From Candidatus Formimonas warabiya (GTDB lineage Bacteria > Bacillota > Dehalobacteriia > Dehalobacteriales > Dehalobacteriaceae): a stretch of 64,000 bases of DNA. The position numbers and the translations under genes were made by a program. The stretch covers positions 1,996,903-2,060,902 of the forward strand of contig NZ_CP017634.1 in the NCBI RefSeq assembly GCF_002777255.1, read 5' to 3'. The notes beneath the pieces were generated by a model, which was not told the origin of the DNA, searched no databases, and worked only from the letters and a program-made list of their open reading frames with translations. Numbering within the stretch: position 1 is the first letter of the stretch; each line of letters opens with the position of its first letter. Below, in pieces: positions 51,224 through 60,767 of this stretch.

Positions 51224-52030
51224 TCATTTATCAGCCATACTACATAACCCTTTAAGGTACCCATTAAGAAAATCACAGCAATAGGGATCATGGCCCAGCA
51301 GCATTCGGGAAATCAATAGGTCTGCCTGCACGCCTTTATCAAGCGGGTTTAGAAAAAAAGTCTGTACACCTACAGTCATCAGCTGTATCATAAAGATTCG
51401 ATTAATCCGGTTTCTGTTAGGCAGCCCAAAAGAAATATCTGACATGTTACAGGCAAAATTGACCTCGGGGAAATCTTTCTTGATCATCAAGATCGTTCGT
51501 AATACTTCCTGGCCTGCGTTCGCGTTGAGACAGATTGGTTTAAGCAGCAAGTCAAGATAAATATCTTGCGGGGCTACTCCATTCTCTTTTAGTCTGTTGA
51601 TCAGCTGACCCGCTAAGGTATACCGTTGTTCCGCGGTATCGGCGGTACAGACGTCATCCATCAGCAGCCCTAAAACCATTGCCTTGTATTTTAGAACCAG
51701 CGGCAATACCTCATTAAATCGTTTCTCTTCACATGAAATAGCATTGACTATCGGTTTTCCGTAATGGCATAAGGATAATCCCGTATCCAGGACTTCCGGA
51801 TGCACACTACCAATGCATAGCGGCACATCAACAGTATCCTGAATAAGACCGACAAACCACTTCATGATTTCCCTTTCCCGGTCCCCAAAGCTGGAAGAAT
51901 TTACTTCCAAATAATGAGCTCCCGCCTCTACCTGCTGTTTGGCCAGCTGCCTAATTAAATCTCCATCCCCATTTTTGGCTGCTTCAAAGACCTGTGGACG
52001 TCTAGTGGATATCAATTCACCAATTATCAT
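51224..52030 (-). CDS. Methyltetrahydrofolate methyltransferase-like protein
   Basis: A protein of 268 residues with the pterin-binding TIM barrel of AcsE and related corrinoid methyltransferases: I-I-G-E-L-I-S at the start, G-A-H-Y-L-E-V-N near residue 37, C-N-M-S-D-I-S-F-G-L-P-N-R near 190 and N-R-I-F near 206. These enzymes move a methyl group between tetrahydrofolate and a corrinoid protein. No corrinoid protein is encoded nearby. Its role in the unit may be to collect a one-carbon unit released from the substrate, but this is inference. Confidence 0.78.
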   Translation of the reverse strand: MIIGELISTRRPQVFEAAKNGDGDLIRQLAKQQVEAGAHYLEVNSSSFGDREREIMKWFVGLIQDTVDVPLCIGSVHPEVLDTGLSLCHYGKPIVNAISCEEKRFNEVLPLVLKYKAMVLGLLMDDVCTADTAEQRYTLAGQLINRLKENGVAPQDIYLDLLLKPICLNANAGQEVLRTILMIKKDFPEVNFACNMSDISFGLPNRNRINRIFMIQLMTVGVQTFFLNPLDKGVQADLLISRMLLGHDPYCCDFLNGYLKGLCSMADK

Positions 52031-52050
52031 TGGGCGTAACTCCCCTTAGA

Positions 52051-54525
52051 TTAAATGACAATTTCCCTGAGGACATCACAACGCAAACAACGCCTGCATT
52101 CCACCAAGGCAGACTTTTCCGTCAATCCTTCCTCTACTTCAGCAAAATCACCCTTCCTGCTCTCTGGTGGAATCAAGGCCGCCTCCGGTCTCCCTATTTC
52201 ATCCTCGTTTACAGGACCTGACAGTTGCCTGACAAAGAGCTTTTTCGATATAATCTGCCCATCACCGCCCAAATATCTGTCGAGGGAAAGTGCCGCCTCT
52301 TTGCCATATTTAACGGCTTCCACAACGGAGCTAGGCCCGCTGACACAATCACCACCGGCAAAAACCCCCTCAACACTGGTTGCACAGGAGGCGGATATTT
52401 CAAGCAGAGAATTCTTTCCTATCTTGATTTTGCTGGCAGAAGGGTCAAATGAGTCATCAACCACCTGACCAATAGCAACGACAATCCGGTCTATCTCTAA
52501 ATCTAAGGTTCGATTTTCATCATATGCCGGGTTAAACAGACATTCACGATCAAAAATCGATGTACAGGATTTCAAGGTTATTCCTGTAACCTTTCCATCT
52601 TTTCCAGTAATGGTCCTTGGGCCCCAACCATTATTAATCATAACTCCTTCTTTTACGGCTTCGGCTACTTCATCCGCATAGGCCGGCATCTCCTCCCTGC
52701 TTTCCAGGCAAAAAATCTGCACCTCTTTAATACCCATCCGGGTAAGACTCCTTGCCACATCAATAGCTACGTTTCCGCCGCCAATAACCGCTACCCTTTT
52801 ACCGTAAAATTCCATCTTTTTCCCTAAGTTCAGGTCGCGCAAAAAATTAACTCCCGCATAAACGCCCTGATAGTCTTCCCCTTCTACCTGCAGCGGCCGA
52901 TTTTTGTGGGTACCTAAGGCCAAGTAGATCGCCTGATACCCCTGCTCTTTTAACCCTTCCAGACGAATGTCCTGCCCCAGGGTGACGTTCGTCTGAATTT
53001 TCACGCCCATTTCCCGCAAAACCTTCACTTCTTCGGCAAGCAAACTTTTCGGCAAACGGTACCCCGGTATTCCCACCGCTAACATTCCCCCTACCACAGG
53101 AAGCTTTTCAAACACAGTAACCTGATAACCCTTTTTTCTTAAATAGAAAGCACAGGTCAATCCGGACGGTCCTGATCCAATGATCGCAACCCTGGTATCC
53201 TTTTCTGGAGCAACGGGAGGCACAGGCAATTTTTTTTCCTGGGCCAAAATCCGGTCCGCCGCAAAACGCTTAAGTAACCTGATGGCAATGGGTGCGTCAA
53301 TTTTCACCCGGTTACATAGACTTTCACAAGGGTGGTTACATACGCGTCCGCAGATCAGCCCCAGCGGGTTTTCCCATTGAATGACCTGATACGCTTCCCG
53401 GTATTTCTTTTGGCCCACCAAGTCCACGTAAACCGGAACATCTACATTAGCCGGGCAGGCGTTCTGGCAGGTATATCTCATACAATGGATCGGAGCTTCC
53501 AGATCATGTCTTTCATACAGGCACTCACTACAATACAAGCACTCTTTCATGAGGTCATCACGCTTTTGCCGGACATGTTCTACCCACATGGTATCAGCAA
53601 TCAACGGTCGGGCCAAAGCCACCAAGTCGGCCCTACCCTCCCGGATCACACTCTCGGCAAATTGGGGGTTACCCAGTTTTCCTACTGTCATCACCGGTAT
53701 CTTAACCAATTTTTTTATTGCTTCCGCAAAATACACGTTGGGACCGTCAGGAAACTCAATGGTAGGTTTACCCCTGACATCGCTGTAACCTTTTAAGCCT
53801 GCATCATCAAACCGCACGCCGACACTGACATCAAGACAGTCTATACCAGCCTTTTCCAATTCCCCGGCAAAAATACCGGTATGCTGAAGGGTGTTTCCCC
53901 CCACAACAAATTCTTCAGCGTCAAATCTTGCCAAAAGAGGATAATCCGGCCCCACCACTTCCCGGATTTGTTTAATAATTTCCAAATGAATCCTCATGCG
54001 TCCGAAAATATCGCCCCCGAATTCATCGGTACGTTTGTTGGTGCGGCGGGATAAGAAGTCCGCTAAGGTGTAAGTGTGGGCAAAATGTAGTTCACTCCCA
54101 TCAAAACCGGCCTCCACTGCCCTTCTGGCCCCGTTGACCATATCGGCTACGATCTCAAAGACTGTTTCACGGGAAAGATCAGCCGGTTTTAGTCCCACGC
54201 CATGAATAGAATGGGCAAGCTGAATGGCAATTTTGCTCCCCTCACGATGTACTGCATCAACCAGCTTCCTTAACCCATCAATATGTTCATCTTTGCTGAT
54301 TTGTAGACGTTTGCCGGGATGAATGTAATAAGAATTGACGCTGGTATGCTCAATGATAATTAACCCTACTCCTGAATGAGCCCTAGCCACATAGTGCTTG
54401 ATATTGCCGTCGGTAACACCGCCGTCGGTGCCGGCTGTATTCGTAAACGCCGGGGACATGACGATCCGGTTGGGTAATTCCATAGCATTGATTCTAATCG
54501 GGGTAAATAATCCAATTTCCGTCAA
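52051..54525 (-). CDS. Old-Yellow-Enzyme/GltD-like fusion flavoprotein
   Basis: A protein of 824 residues. Residues about 1-345 form an Old-Yellow-Enzyme FMN barrel (P-N-R-I-V-M-S-P near 19). A cysteine-rich segment follows (C-L-Y-C-S-E-C, then C-Q-N-A-C-P and C-G-R-V-C-N-H-P-C-E-S-L-C), then a GltD-type FAD/NAD(P) domain (I-I-G-S-G-P-S-G-L and V-I-G-G-G-N-V-A). It ends in another C-R-R-C-L-R-C motif. It probably reduces an enoate or ring double bond with NAD(P)H. The start is the TTG at 54525 with GGGAGG upstream, because earlier starts would overlap the previous gene. Confidence 0.85.
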   Translation of the reverse strand: MTEIGLFTPIRINAMELPNRIVMSPAFTNTAGTDGGVTDGNIKHYVARAHSGVGLIIIEHTSVNSYYIHPGKRLQISKDEHIDGLRKLVDAVHREGSKIAIQLAHSIHGVGLKPADLSRETVFEIVADMVNGARRAVEAGFDGSELHFAHTYTLADFLSRRTNKRTDEFGGDIFGRMRIHLEIIKQIREVVGPDYPLLARFDAEEFVVGGNTLQHTGIFAGELEKAGIDCLDVSVGVRFDDAGLKGYSDVRGKPTIEFPDGPNVYFAEAIKKLVKIPVMTVGKLGNPQFAESVIREGRADLVALARPLIADTMWVEHVRQKRDDLMKECLYCSECLYERHDLEAPIHCMRYTCQNACPANVDVPVYVDLVGQKKYREAYQVIQWENPLGLICGRVCNHPCESLCNRVKIDAPIAIRLLKRFAADRILAQEKKLPVPPVAPEKDTRVAIIGSGPSGLTCAFYLRKKGYQVTVFEKLPVVGGMLAVGIPGYRLPKSLLAEEVKVLREMGVKIQTNVTLGQDIRLEGLKEQGYQAIYLALGTHKNRPLQVEGEDYQGVYAGVNFLRDLNLGKKMEFYGKRVAVIGGGNVAIDVARSLTRMGIKEVQIFCLESREEMPAYADEVAEAVKEGVMINNGWGPRTITGKDGKVTGITLKSCTSIFDRECLFNPAYDENRTLDLEIDRIVVAIGQVVDDSFDPSASKIKIGKNSLLEISASCATSVEGVFAGGDCVSGPSSVVEAVKYGKEAALSLDRYLGGDGQIISKKLFVRQLSGPVNEDEIGRPEAALIPPESRKGDFAEVEEGLTEKSALVECRRCLRCDVLREIVI

Positions 54526-54559
54526 TGTCTTCCCTCCCTGAGAAATAATTAGGTCTCGC

Positions 54560-55039
54560 CTAAAATTTATGGAGCTTCTTTGCCGCAATTTTCACAGCAT
54601 CGACAAATTGGCCATATCCAGTACAGCGGCACAGATGACCGGATAATTCGGTTTTAATCTCCTCTTCCGTAGGCATCCCATCCTTATCCAGTAAAGCTTT
54701 GGCAGAAAGAACCACCCCCGGGGTGCAATAACCGCATTGGATCGCTCCTGCCTCGATGAAAGCTTCCTGGATTGGATGCAATTCCCCATTATTACTGATT
54801 CCTTCAATCGTGACCACTCTTTTGCCTTGTACCTTCATGGCAGGTACAAGACAGGAATTAACAGGTTTTCCCTCCAAGAGGACGGTACAGGCACCGCATT
54901 CCCCCTCGCCACAGCCTTTTTTAGTGCCGGTGAGCAGCATTTTTCTCCTCAAGACATCTACGAGCGGCTCATCCGGCAAAACACCAACCTGTACTTCCTC
55001 GCCATTCAAGTTAAATATTAAAGGTTGTGCTTTAGTCAT
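54560..55039 (-). CDS. Molybdenum hydroxylase 2Fe-2S subunit
   Basis: A protein of 159 residues with the two clusters typical of xanthine dehydrogenase small subunits: G-C-G-E-G-E-C-G-A-C near residue 43 and C-G-Y-C-T-P-G, then C-R-C-T-G-Y near 100-140. It carries electrons from the molybdenum site to the FAD subunit. Its ATG overlaps the stop of the FAD subunit gene (TAATG). Confidence 0.92.
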   Translation of the reverse strand: MTKAQPLIFNLNGEEVQVGVLPDEPLVDVLRRKMLLTGTKKGCGEGECGACTVLLEGKPVNSCLVPAMKVQGKRVVTIEGISNNGELHPIQEAFIEAGAIQCGYCTPGVVLSAKALLDKDGMPTEEEIKTELSGHLCRCTGYGQFVDAVKIAAKKLHKF

Positions 55040-55920
55040 TAAATCTGACCCCCTATTAAGTTTGTGGCGGCTGCGTTTAGGGCCCGATGCACCAAATCCT
55101 TTACCAGCGCCCGTCTATACGCCGCGGAACCACGTAGAAGACTGTCGCGCGGGTTCGCTTCCTGACCGGCCATGAAAGCTGCCTCCTCCCATGCGGCCCC
55201 ATCATCAAGTTTTTTACCGATCAAGGAAGCTTCTGCTTTAGCGGGGCAAAAAGGCTGCGTTGATACAGGGCCCATGCTGATTCTGGCCTGGGTAATCCGG
55301 CCATCCCCGGAGCCAACACATACCGCACAGTTCAGAATTGGCAAGGCCAAAGCTTCCCGGGGCGCAATCCGTAGGAAACTCGTGCTGCTTCCCTTTTCCA
55401 ACAAGGGAAGCATAATTTTAGTAATGACTTCTCTCCGACTATCCACCTTGCTTTTTCCTATGCCTGCATAGAGGTTTTTCACCAGTTCCACACGGCTTCC
55501 CTCCGGAGAAGCAATCTCCAAACTGGCGCCCAGAGCGATTAAGGCAATAGCTGAATCCGCGGCAGGCTGGGCACTGACTACGTTTCCGGAAAGGGTCCCC
55601 ATATTCCGCACTTGAGGAGACCCTACGCTCACACAAGCATCAGCCAGAGCAGGAAACAGCTCATTCATCCTGGGATCGGCAGCTACCTGAGCATGTGTCA
55701 CGGCTGCTCCTAAAACTAAGGTATCATCTTTAATTTCCCATATCTTCAGCTCCGGTATTTCAGTTACGTCAACCAGAGCCTTAACCTCCAGCTTTTTCTC
55801 TTGTAAGGACAGCATCACATCGGTGCCGCCGGCAATAATACAGGCTTCTCCTTGATAGCTCGCCAGCATTTTTAGGCACTCTTCCACAGTCTTAGGGGTC
55901 AGATATGCTTCCATACTCAT
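55039..55920 (-). CDS. Molybdenum hydroxylase FAD subunit
   Basis: A protein of 293 residues with the FAD-binding domain of the xanthine dehydrogenase/CoxM family (I-I-A-G-G-T-D near residue 28, and the G-N-V-V-S-A-Q-P-A-A-D-S segment near 110). It passes electrons to NAD or ferredoxin. The ATG at 55920 follows GGAGGGGGAG and overlaps the catalytic subunit stop by four bases. Confidence 0.9.
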   Translation of the reverse strand: MSMEAYLTPKTVEECLKMLASYQGEACIIAGGTDVMLSLQEKKLEVKALVDVTEIPELKIWEIKDDTLVLGAAVTHAQVAADPRMNELFPALADACVSVGSPQVRNMGTLSGNVVSAQPAADSAIALIALGASLEIASPEGSRVELVKNLYAGIGKSKVDSRREVITKIMLPLLEKGSSTSFLRIAPREALALPILNCAVCVGSGDGRITQARISMGPVSTQPFCPAKAEASLIGKKLDDGAAWEEAAFMAGQEANPRDSLLRGSAAYRRALVKDLVHRALNAAATNLIGGQI

Positions 55921-58205
55921 TTCTCCCCCTCCTTTACATGGTTCTGCAAAGCCCAAAACATTTTCTCCGCTGTAATGGGCAGATCATGAATACGAATCCC
56001 CACTGCGTCCTGAATAGCATTGGCAATGGCCGGGGCAGTCGGTATTAAAGTCGGCTCACCAATTCCTTTGGCACCAAACGGGCCCACAGGGTCATTTGTT
56101 TCCACCAAAATCGGTTCAATTTTCGGCATGTCTTTGATGGTCATTAAAATATAATTTCTCAAACTGGCATTTTGAGGTATGCCGTTCTTTTGAATTTGGT
56201 TCTCATATAAAGTCCACCCAATTCCCTGGGCTACACCACCGGAAATCTGTCCGAAAACCCCCTGGGGATTGATTACTGCCCCTACATCATGGGCCGTAAC
56301 AATTCTCAGCACTCTTACCTGACCTGTTACAGTATCAACCTCGACCTCAACACCATGGGCACCATAGGTATAAGCGCTGGAATAATCCCCGTAACCGGTA
56401 CTGTCATTTCCTTGCGTCGGCGGGTCGTAAGTAATATAGGCAGTCAATTCCGCAGCTTCCCTGGTTCTAATTCCGTATTTGCATATCTCGGCAAGAGAAT
56501 ACTTATGGCCCGGATCCATCCTGTTATAAACAACATCATCATTAATTTCCAGCCGGCCACTATCCACTCCCATCTTTTTTGCGGCCAGTTGCAGCAATTG
56601 ATCCTTCACTTTTTGCACAGCCAGTTGAACCGCTCTGCCTCCCACCGTGGTAACCCGGCTGGAATAGGTCCCGTAACAAAAAGGGCTGATATCGGTATCC
56701 AAGGGCATGACAAAGATATGATCTACCGGCATTCCCATCGTTTCGGCGGCGATTTGCGCAAATACCGTCTTGCAGCCCTGTCCCAGATCGGCCTCTCCGG
56801 AATATACCATTAATTTTCCGTCCTCGTGAAAACGTACCATTGCTGAGGAACCATCAAAATTATCTCCGCCCCGGTTCCCAGAAACATGATTCATACAGGC
56901 CAGACCAATTCCCCTCTTTATCCTGCCGTTCTGTGCTTCCGCAGGCAACCGGTTTACCTTGATCGCCTGGGCAGCCTTTTCAATACATTCCGCCAAACCG
57001 CAGCTGCGCAGCTTCCAGCCATGAAGGGTGGTGTCTCCTTGCCTTGAGGCATTCTTTAACCGGACTTGGACCGGATCCAAGCCAATTTTGCGGCAGCAGA
57101 TATCAATCATGGACTCCAGGGCAAAATGCATTTGGCTATTTCCATAGCCGCGGAACCCGCTGGTAGGAATTAAATTTGTATAGACCAGTTTGGCATCGGT
57201 TCTTGTGGATTTGAATCTGTACAGGCAGTCGGTTCGCATCGACATGTTCAAAAGAATCTTCGATGCCGCCCAGGTATAGGCCCCGTTGTCCGCCAGGATC
57301 TCAGCCTGTTTGGCCACCATTGTGCCATCCTGCATCATCCCCAGCTTCAGCCTCATTTTGGGTGCCACCCGGGGCCGGGTGGTCAGCATTTCTTCTTCCC
57401 GGGTTAAAACAATTTTCACCGGACAGCCGGTTTTCTTCGCCAGCACCGCAACAATCGGGTGAAAATTCCGGATCCATATTTTACCTCCAAATCCGCCTCC
57501 GATAAACGGCTCTTTTATATTTATCAGGGCTGGACTAATGCCTAAAGCCTTGGCAATCTCGTTTCTGCCGTGAAACACAGCCTGCAAGCCAGTCCAGATC
57601 GTGAGCCGGCCGTCATGCTCCCACCTGGCGATAGCGCCAAAAGGCTCCATATAACAGGCCGAGACCCTGCTGGTACTGAATTTCTCCTCAAAAACATAGT
57701 CGCAACGCACAAAATCTTCATCCACATTACCCCGTTCGAAATGATAGGTCTTGGCTACATTGCCTATCTTATCCTCATGAACCAAGAGCGCCCCCAGAGC
57801 CACGGATTCCTCCACATTTGTAACAGGCCTAAGTACCTCGTAGTCCACCTTGATCAGGGAGAGGGCAGCCTGGGCAATTTCCTCACTGGTGGCAGCGACT
57901 GCCGCCACCTCATCACCCACATATCGTACTTTATCTTTTGCCAACATGGTCACATCCGCGATTTCCAGGCCAAAATAGTTGGACGGACAATCATCTGCCG
58001 TAATCACCCCTTTGACACCCGGGAGTTTTAATGCCTGCGATATATTAATGGCCTTAATTTGCGCGTGGGGATGAGGAGAACGTAATATTTTACCATATAA
58101 CATACCGGGAAAACTCAGATCGTCAAGATAGTTTGCCTGACCGGTTACCTTTTCTTTAGCATCAATAAATTCTTGCTTTAGTCCCACATATTTACGTTTT
58201 CCCAT
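55917..58205 (-). CDS. Molybdenum hydroxylase catalytic subunit
   Basis: A protein of 762 residues of the xanthine dehydrogenase large-subunit family. Cofactor regions include E-P-F-I-G-G-G-F-G-G-K near residue 226 and G-Y-G-N-S-Q-M near 352. The catalytic glutamate lies in G-P-F-G-A-K-G-I-G-E-P near 715. It hydroxylates an N-heterocycle or aldehyde using water. In nicotinate-fermenting Eubacterium barkeri the matching subunit is split in two; here it is one polypeptide. The ring substrate is unknown. Confidence 0.9.
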   Translation of the reverse strand: MGKRKYVGLKQEFIDAKEKVTGQANYLDDLSFPGMLYGKILRSPHPHAQIKAINISQALKLPGVKGVITADDCPSNYFGLEIADVTMLAKDKVRYVGDEVAAVAATSEEIAQAALSLIKVDYEVLRPVTNVEESVALGALLVHEDKIGNVAKTYHFERGNVDEDFVRCDYVFEEKFSTSRVSACYMEPFGAIARWEHDGRLTIWTGLQAVFHGRNEIAKALGISPALINIKEPFIGGGFGGKIWIRNFHPIVAVLAKKTGCPVKIVLTREEEMLTTRPRVAPKMRLKLGMMQDGTMVAKQAEILADNGAYTWAASKILLNMSMRTDCLYRFKSTRTDAKLVYTNLIPTSGFRGYGNSQMHFALESMIDICCRKIGLDPVQVRLKNASRQGDTTLHGWKLRSCGLAECIEKAAQAIKVNRLPAEAQNGRIKRGIGLACMNHVSGNRGGDNFDGSSAMVRFHEDGKLMVYSGEADLGQGCKTVFAQIAAETMGMPVDHIFVMPLDTDISPFCYGTYSSRVTTVGGRAVQLAVQKVKDQLLQLAAKKMGVDSGRLEINDDVVYNRMDPGHKYSLAEICKYGIRTREAAELTAYITYDPPTQGNDSTGYGDYSSAYTYGAHGVEVEVDTVTGQVRVLRIVTAHDVGAVINPQGVFGQISGGVAQGIGWTLYENQIQKNGIPQNASLRNYILMTIKDMPKIEPILVETNDPVGPFGAKGIGEPTLIPTAPAIANAIQDAVGIRIHDLPITAEKMFWALQNHVKEGEK

Positions 58206-58234
58206 GCTTTCACCTCCAGAAAATTTCCCATCTA

Positions 58235-59113
58235 CTAATTGCTCTTTTTAAGCGTAATCAGGGACTCCTCCAAATCAGGCGGCCAGACACCGATTGCTCC
58301 TTGCACAAAAATCAGGGCTCCTTTGATCATTTCCTGTGCATATAATTGTTGAGCATATTTGAGGCCGTTGGTCACGGCAGCTTGGATACTAGGCCGGCTT
58401 AACTTTCTCACTTCTTTCGTCACAATGTGCCCGAAGATATCCGTATGGTAATCCAAGTCTTGGGCAAAACATCTGATTACTGCCGGATCACTGCAGTCAG
58501 TGGCATTGGCTACAGCAGTAGCCGCCGCATCGGCCAGGCCGCTGTTTTCGGCTAATATGGTTACCGCAGAGGCTACCCCTTTAGTCAGACTCCGCCCGCC
58601 GAATCCGCTGGTAGCTACACCGCTGATGCCGTCTCCGGGACCGATGCTCACCACTTGGGTGACGATACCTTCTGCCAGATCCCTTAAGATACCGACACGG
58701 ATCGGTTGATCCTCATTGCCCAGAAATAAGGCGATATCTCCCCCGTTGTTAACGAAAATCCGGTCTGCTCCGGCATCGACGGTCCGTCTCACCACCAGGT
58801 CTGAAAAGCAACCGGCCACAGCCGCCATGGGAGTGAAATCAGGCTGTTCCAGCAACCGAACAGAAGATATCATCTTTTGTAATATTTCCGGGTAACATCC
58901 GTCCCTTTCCGGCCTTAATCGGCCGACCGGCATACGGGCAATCTCTAAAAATTTCACTAAATCCTCAAAATAATCAATAGCTGACTCTGCGCCGGCAACT
59001 GCTGCCGTGTGATATGGACAGCCTTCCTTATTTGCACTTATTACCATGGTAATCGGCCCATAGTCGACGAGCACCTGGCCCGGTCTGAGCATCCTGTACT
59101 TCATCTGGTCCAT
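58235..59113 (-). CDS. UPF0280 family protein (ApbE-like fold)
   Basis: A protein of about 292 residues of the UPF0280 family, distantly related to the FAD:protein FMN transferase ApbE. Landmarks are A-V-A-G-A-E-S-A-I-D, F-V-N-N-G-G-D-I-A-L-F-L-G and G-I-S-G-V-A-T-S-G-F-G-G-R-S. I place the start at the ATG at 59113 behind GGGAGG; a longer frame to 59215 starts with TTG and has no ribosome binding site. Its function is unknown; next to an iron-sulfur flavin-type reductase it may help cofactor attachment. Confidence 0.8.
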   Translation of the reverse strand: MDQMKYRMLRPGQVLVDYGPITMVISANKEGCPYHTAAVAGAESAIDYFEDLVKFLEIARMPVGRLRPERDGCYPEILQKMISSVRLLEQPDFTPMAAVAGCFSDLVVRRTVDAGADRIFVNNGGDIALFLGNEDQPIRVGILRDLAEGIVTQVVSIGPGDGISGVATSGFGGRSLTKGVASAVTILAENSGLADAAATAVANATDCSDPAVIRCFAQDLDYHTDIFGHIVTKEVRKLSRPSIQAAVTNGLKYAQQLYAQEMIKGALIFVQGAIGVWPPDLEESLITLKKSN

Positions 59114-59164
59114 AAAACAGCGCAACCTCCCGTTTAAGCACGCACACCGCATCATCAGGGTAGG

Positions 59165-59196
59165 GGAGAACCCGCTGGCAACAAGCCGGGTTCTCC
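59165..59196. other. Hairpin before the UPF0280 gene
   Basis: Perfect 10-bp arms GGAGAACCCG (59165-59174) and CGGGTTCTCC (59187-59196) with a 12-base loop lie in the 105-base gap between the 4Fe-4S reductase-like gene and the UPF0280 start. No T run follows on either strand. Confidence 0.5.
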
Positions 59197-59218
59197 ACGT
59201 AAAATTTGTCAACAAAAA

Positions 59219-60742
59219 TTATTTACTTTGCCTGAACCAAGCATATCGTCCTTCTTTAATTACATCACTCAACGGCCTGATGCTTGTGATGTGGCCCCCA
59301 ATCCGGGCATACTTATCACGGATGATGGTATATTCGATCGGGGCCACCACCGCCGGTGAGGTCGTATAAGTAAAAGGATGAGGAATCATCTGCTCTAAAT
59401 CCGCCAAGAAGGTAATCCCTCCCCCCGGCATCACAAAGGTGGGCGCACCTGCTATGGTCAATACCGCGTCACCTTGATGCACGGCTTTGGTCAGCATAAT
59501 CGGGTTTACAGTTACTCCCGCCCGGGCACTGCCACCTACACCGGCATAATACATACCCGTTACCCGGCTATCTTCGCAGTTGCCTGCGGCCATCTGTCTA
59601 AACGCTTCCAGTTCAGGGGTTAAAGGGATGGGAATGGGTTCTCCCTGGGTATTGATTTCAAACAGAGCCACTTGCCGCCATGTGGTTTCTGCCACCAGGA
59701 CCTTCATTCCTGCTCTGGCCCGGGTCATATCAACGGACTTGATCGCATCGCGGGGATTATTAATATTGGTGCCGCCCCATCCATTGCCGTGTTCAAAGAA
59801 GTAACGCCCGGTTGTCGCCAACCTGCCTACCGGCTGGATTCCACTGGGGGGTAATTGTTCCGCCCCGGCAGGGTGGGCCGTAAAGAGCCCGGTAATATGG
59901 TGGTCAATGATAATAGCTTCATCCACCAACTGGCCCAGGTGCTTGGCAAATAAGCCGCAGCACGCCCCTCCGCACCCTACCCGCATTTTAGTATCTTCCA
60001 CCCCATCAATAATCGGATGCTTTCCCACCTGCAGGTCAAGAGTATGACCGTTTTCGATTTTTAACTGCACAGTTTCCCGATTGCCCAATTCCGTCATGGT
60101 CTTGACCACGGCCAAGCCATCGGGCCCCTTCACCCTGTTTATACCCCCTAAAATCATCACATGAGATCCATACTGTTCCGCAGTCATCATGCCAACGACT
60201 TTTCCGTCCCGTTTGACGCAAGCGCCCTCATCGCCAATATGAATATTGCTATCAATTTTTATCATCATGGAGCTGTAGGAAATAGGCGCTTCAGTTACTA
60301 CGGTGACTACATCGTAATCTTCCACCTGCTCTTGGACGATATAGGGCGCCGGGTGATAATCGGGATATGCGGCACCTGCTCCAACCGCACTGATCAAGGG
60401 CCGGCTGATGGCAATCTTTTCCCGGTCGACGGGGTTCTCTTGCCGGATATGCAAGGGCCTGTTGCGGACTAATTCTCCTTTTTCGTTGGTAAACCGTTTG
60501 CATGCGCCCACCAACCCCTCCGGTATCTCACAACGGACACCGCATTTCATACACACTACACTGGCCGGTACCGCTTCCCCAACAGAAATAGCCTGGGACT
60601 TACATACATTTAAACAGGCCCGGCACATAGCACATGTTGGGCTTACCACAGCCTTCTTCTCTACTACTTTTACAGCCCCCAAAGGGCAAGCTTTTTCACA
60701 AAGCTTGCACCCGATACATTTCTCCCTATCAATAGCTATCAT
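59219..60742 (-). CDS. 6-hydroxynicotinate reductase-like 4Fe-4S protein
   Basis: A protein of 507 residues. An N-terminal ferredoxin domain has C-I-G-C-K-L-C-E-K-A-C-P and C-A-M-C-R-A-C-L-N-V-C-K, then C-M-K-C-G-V-R-C. The long C-terminal part matches what I know of Hnr from nicotinate-fermenting clostridia, which reduces 6-hydroxynicotinate with ferredoxin (G-C-G-G-A-C-C-G-L-F near residue 255; M-P-G-G-G-I near 440). Together with the hydroxylase and the enamidase-like gene it forms a ring-hydroxylation, reduction and opening set. The actual ring may differ from nicotinate. Confidence 0.78.
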   Translation of the reverse strand: MIAIDREKCIGCKLCEKACPLGAVKVVEKKAVVSPTCAMCRACLNVCKSQAISVGEAVPASVVCMKCGVRCEIPEGLVGACKRFTNEKGELVRNRPLHIRQENPVDREKIAISRPLISAVGAGAAYPDYHPAPYIVQEQVEDYDVVTVVTEAPISYSSMMIKIDSNIHIGDEGACVKRDGKVVGMMTAEQYGSHVMILGGINRVKGPDGLAVVKTMTELGNRETVQLKIENGHTLDLQVGKHPIIDGVEDTKMRVGCGGACCGLFAKHLGQLVDEAIIIDHHITGLFTAHPAGAEQLPPSGIQPVGRLATTGRYFFEHGNGWGGTNINNPRDAIKSVDMTRARAGMKVLVAETTWRQVALFEINTQGEPIPIPLTPELEAFRQMAAGNCEDSRVTGMYYAGVGGSARAGVTVNPIMLTKAVHQGDAVLTIAGAPTFVMPGGGITFLADLEQMIPHPFTYTTSPAVVAPIEYTIIRDKYARIGGHITSIRPLSDVIKEGRYAWFRQSK

Positions 60743-60767
60743 CAGGGATACCTCCGAGCTATGATTT

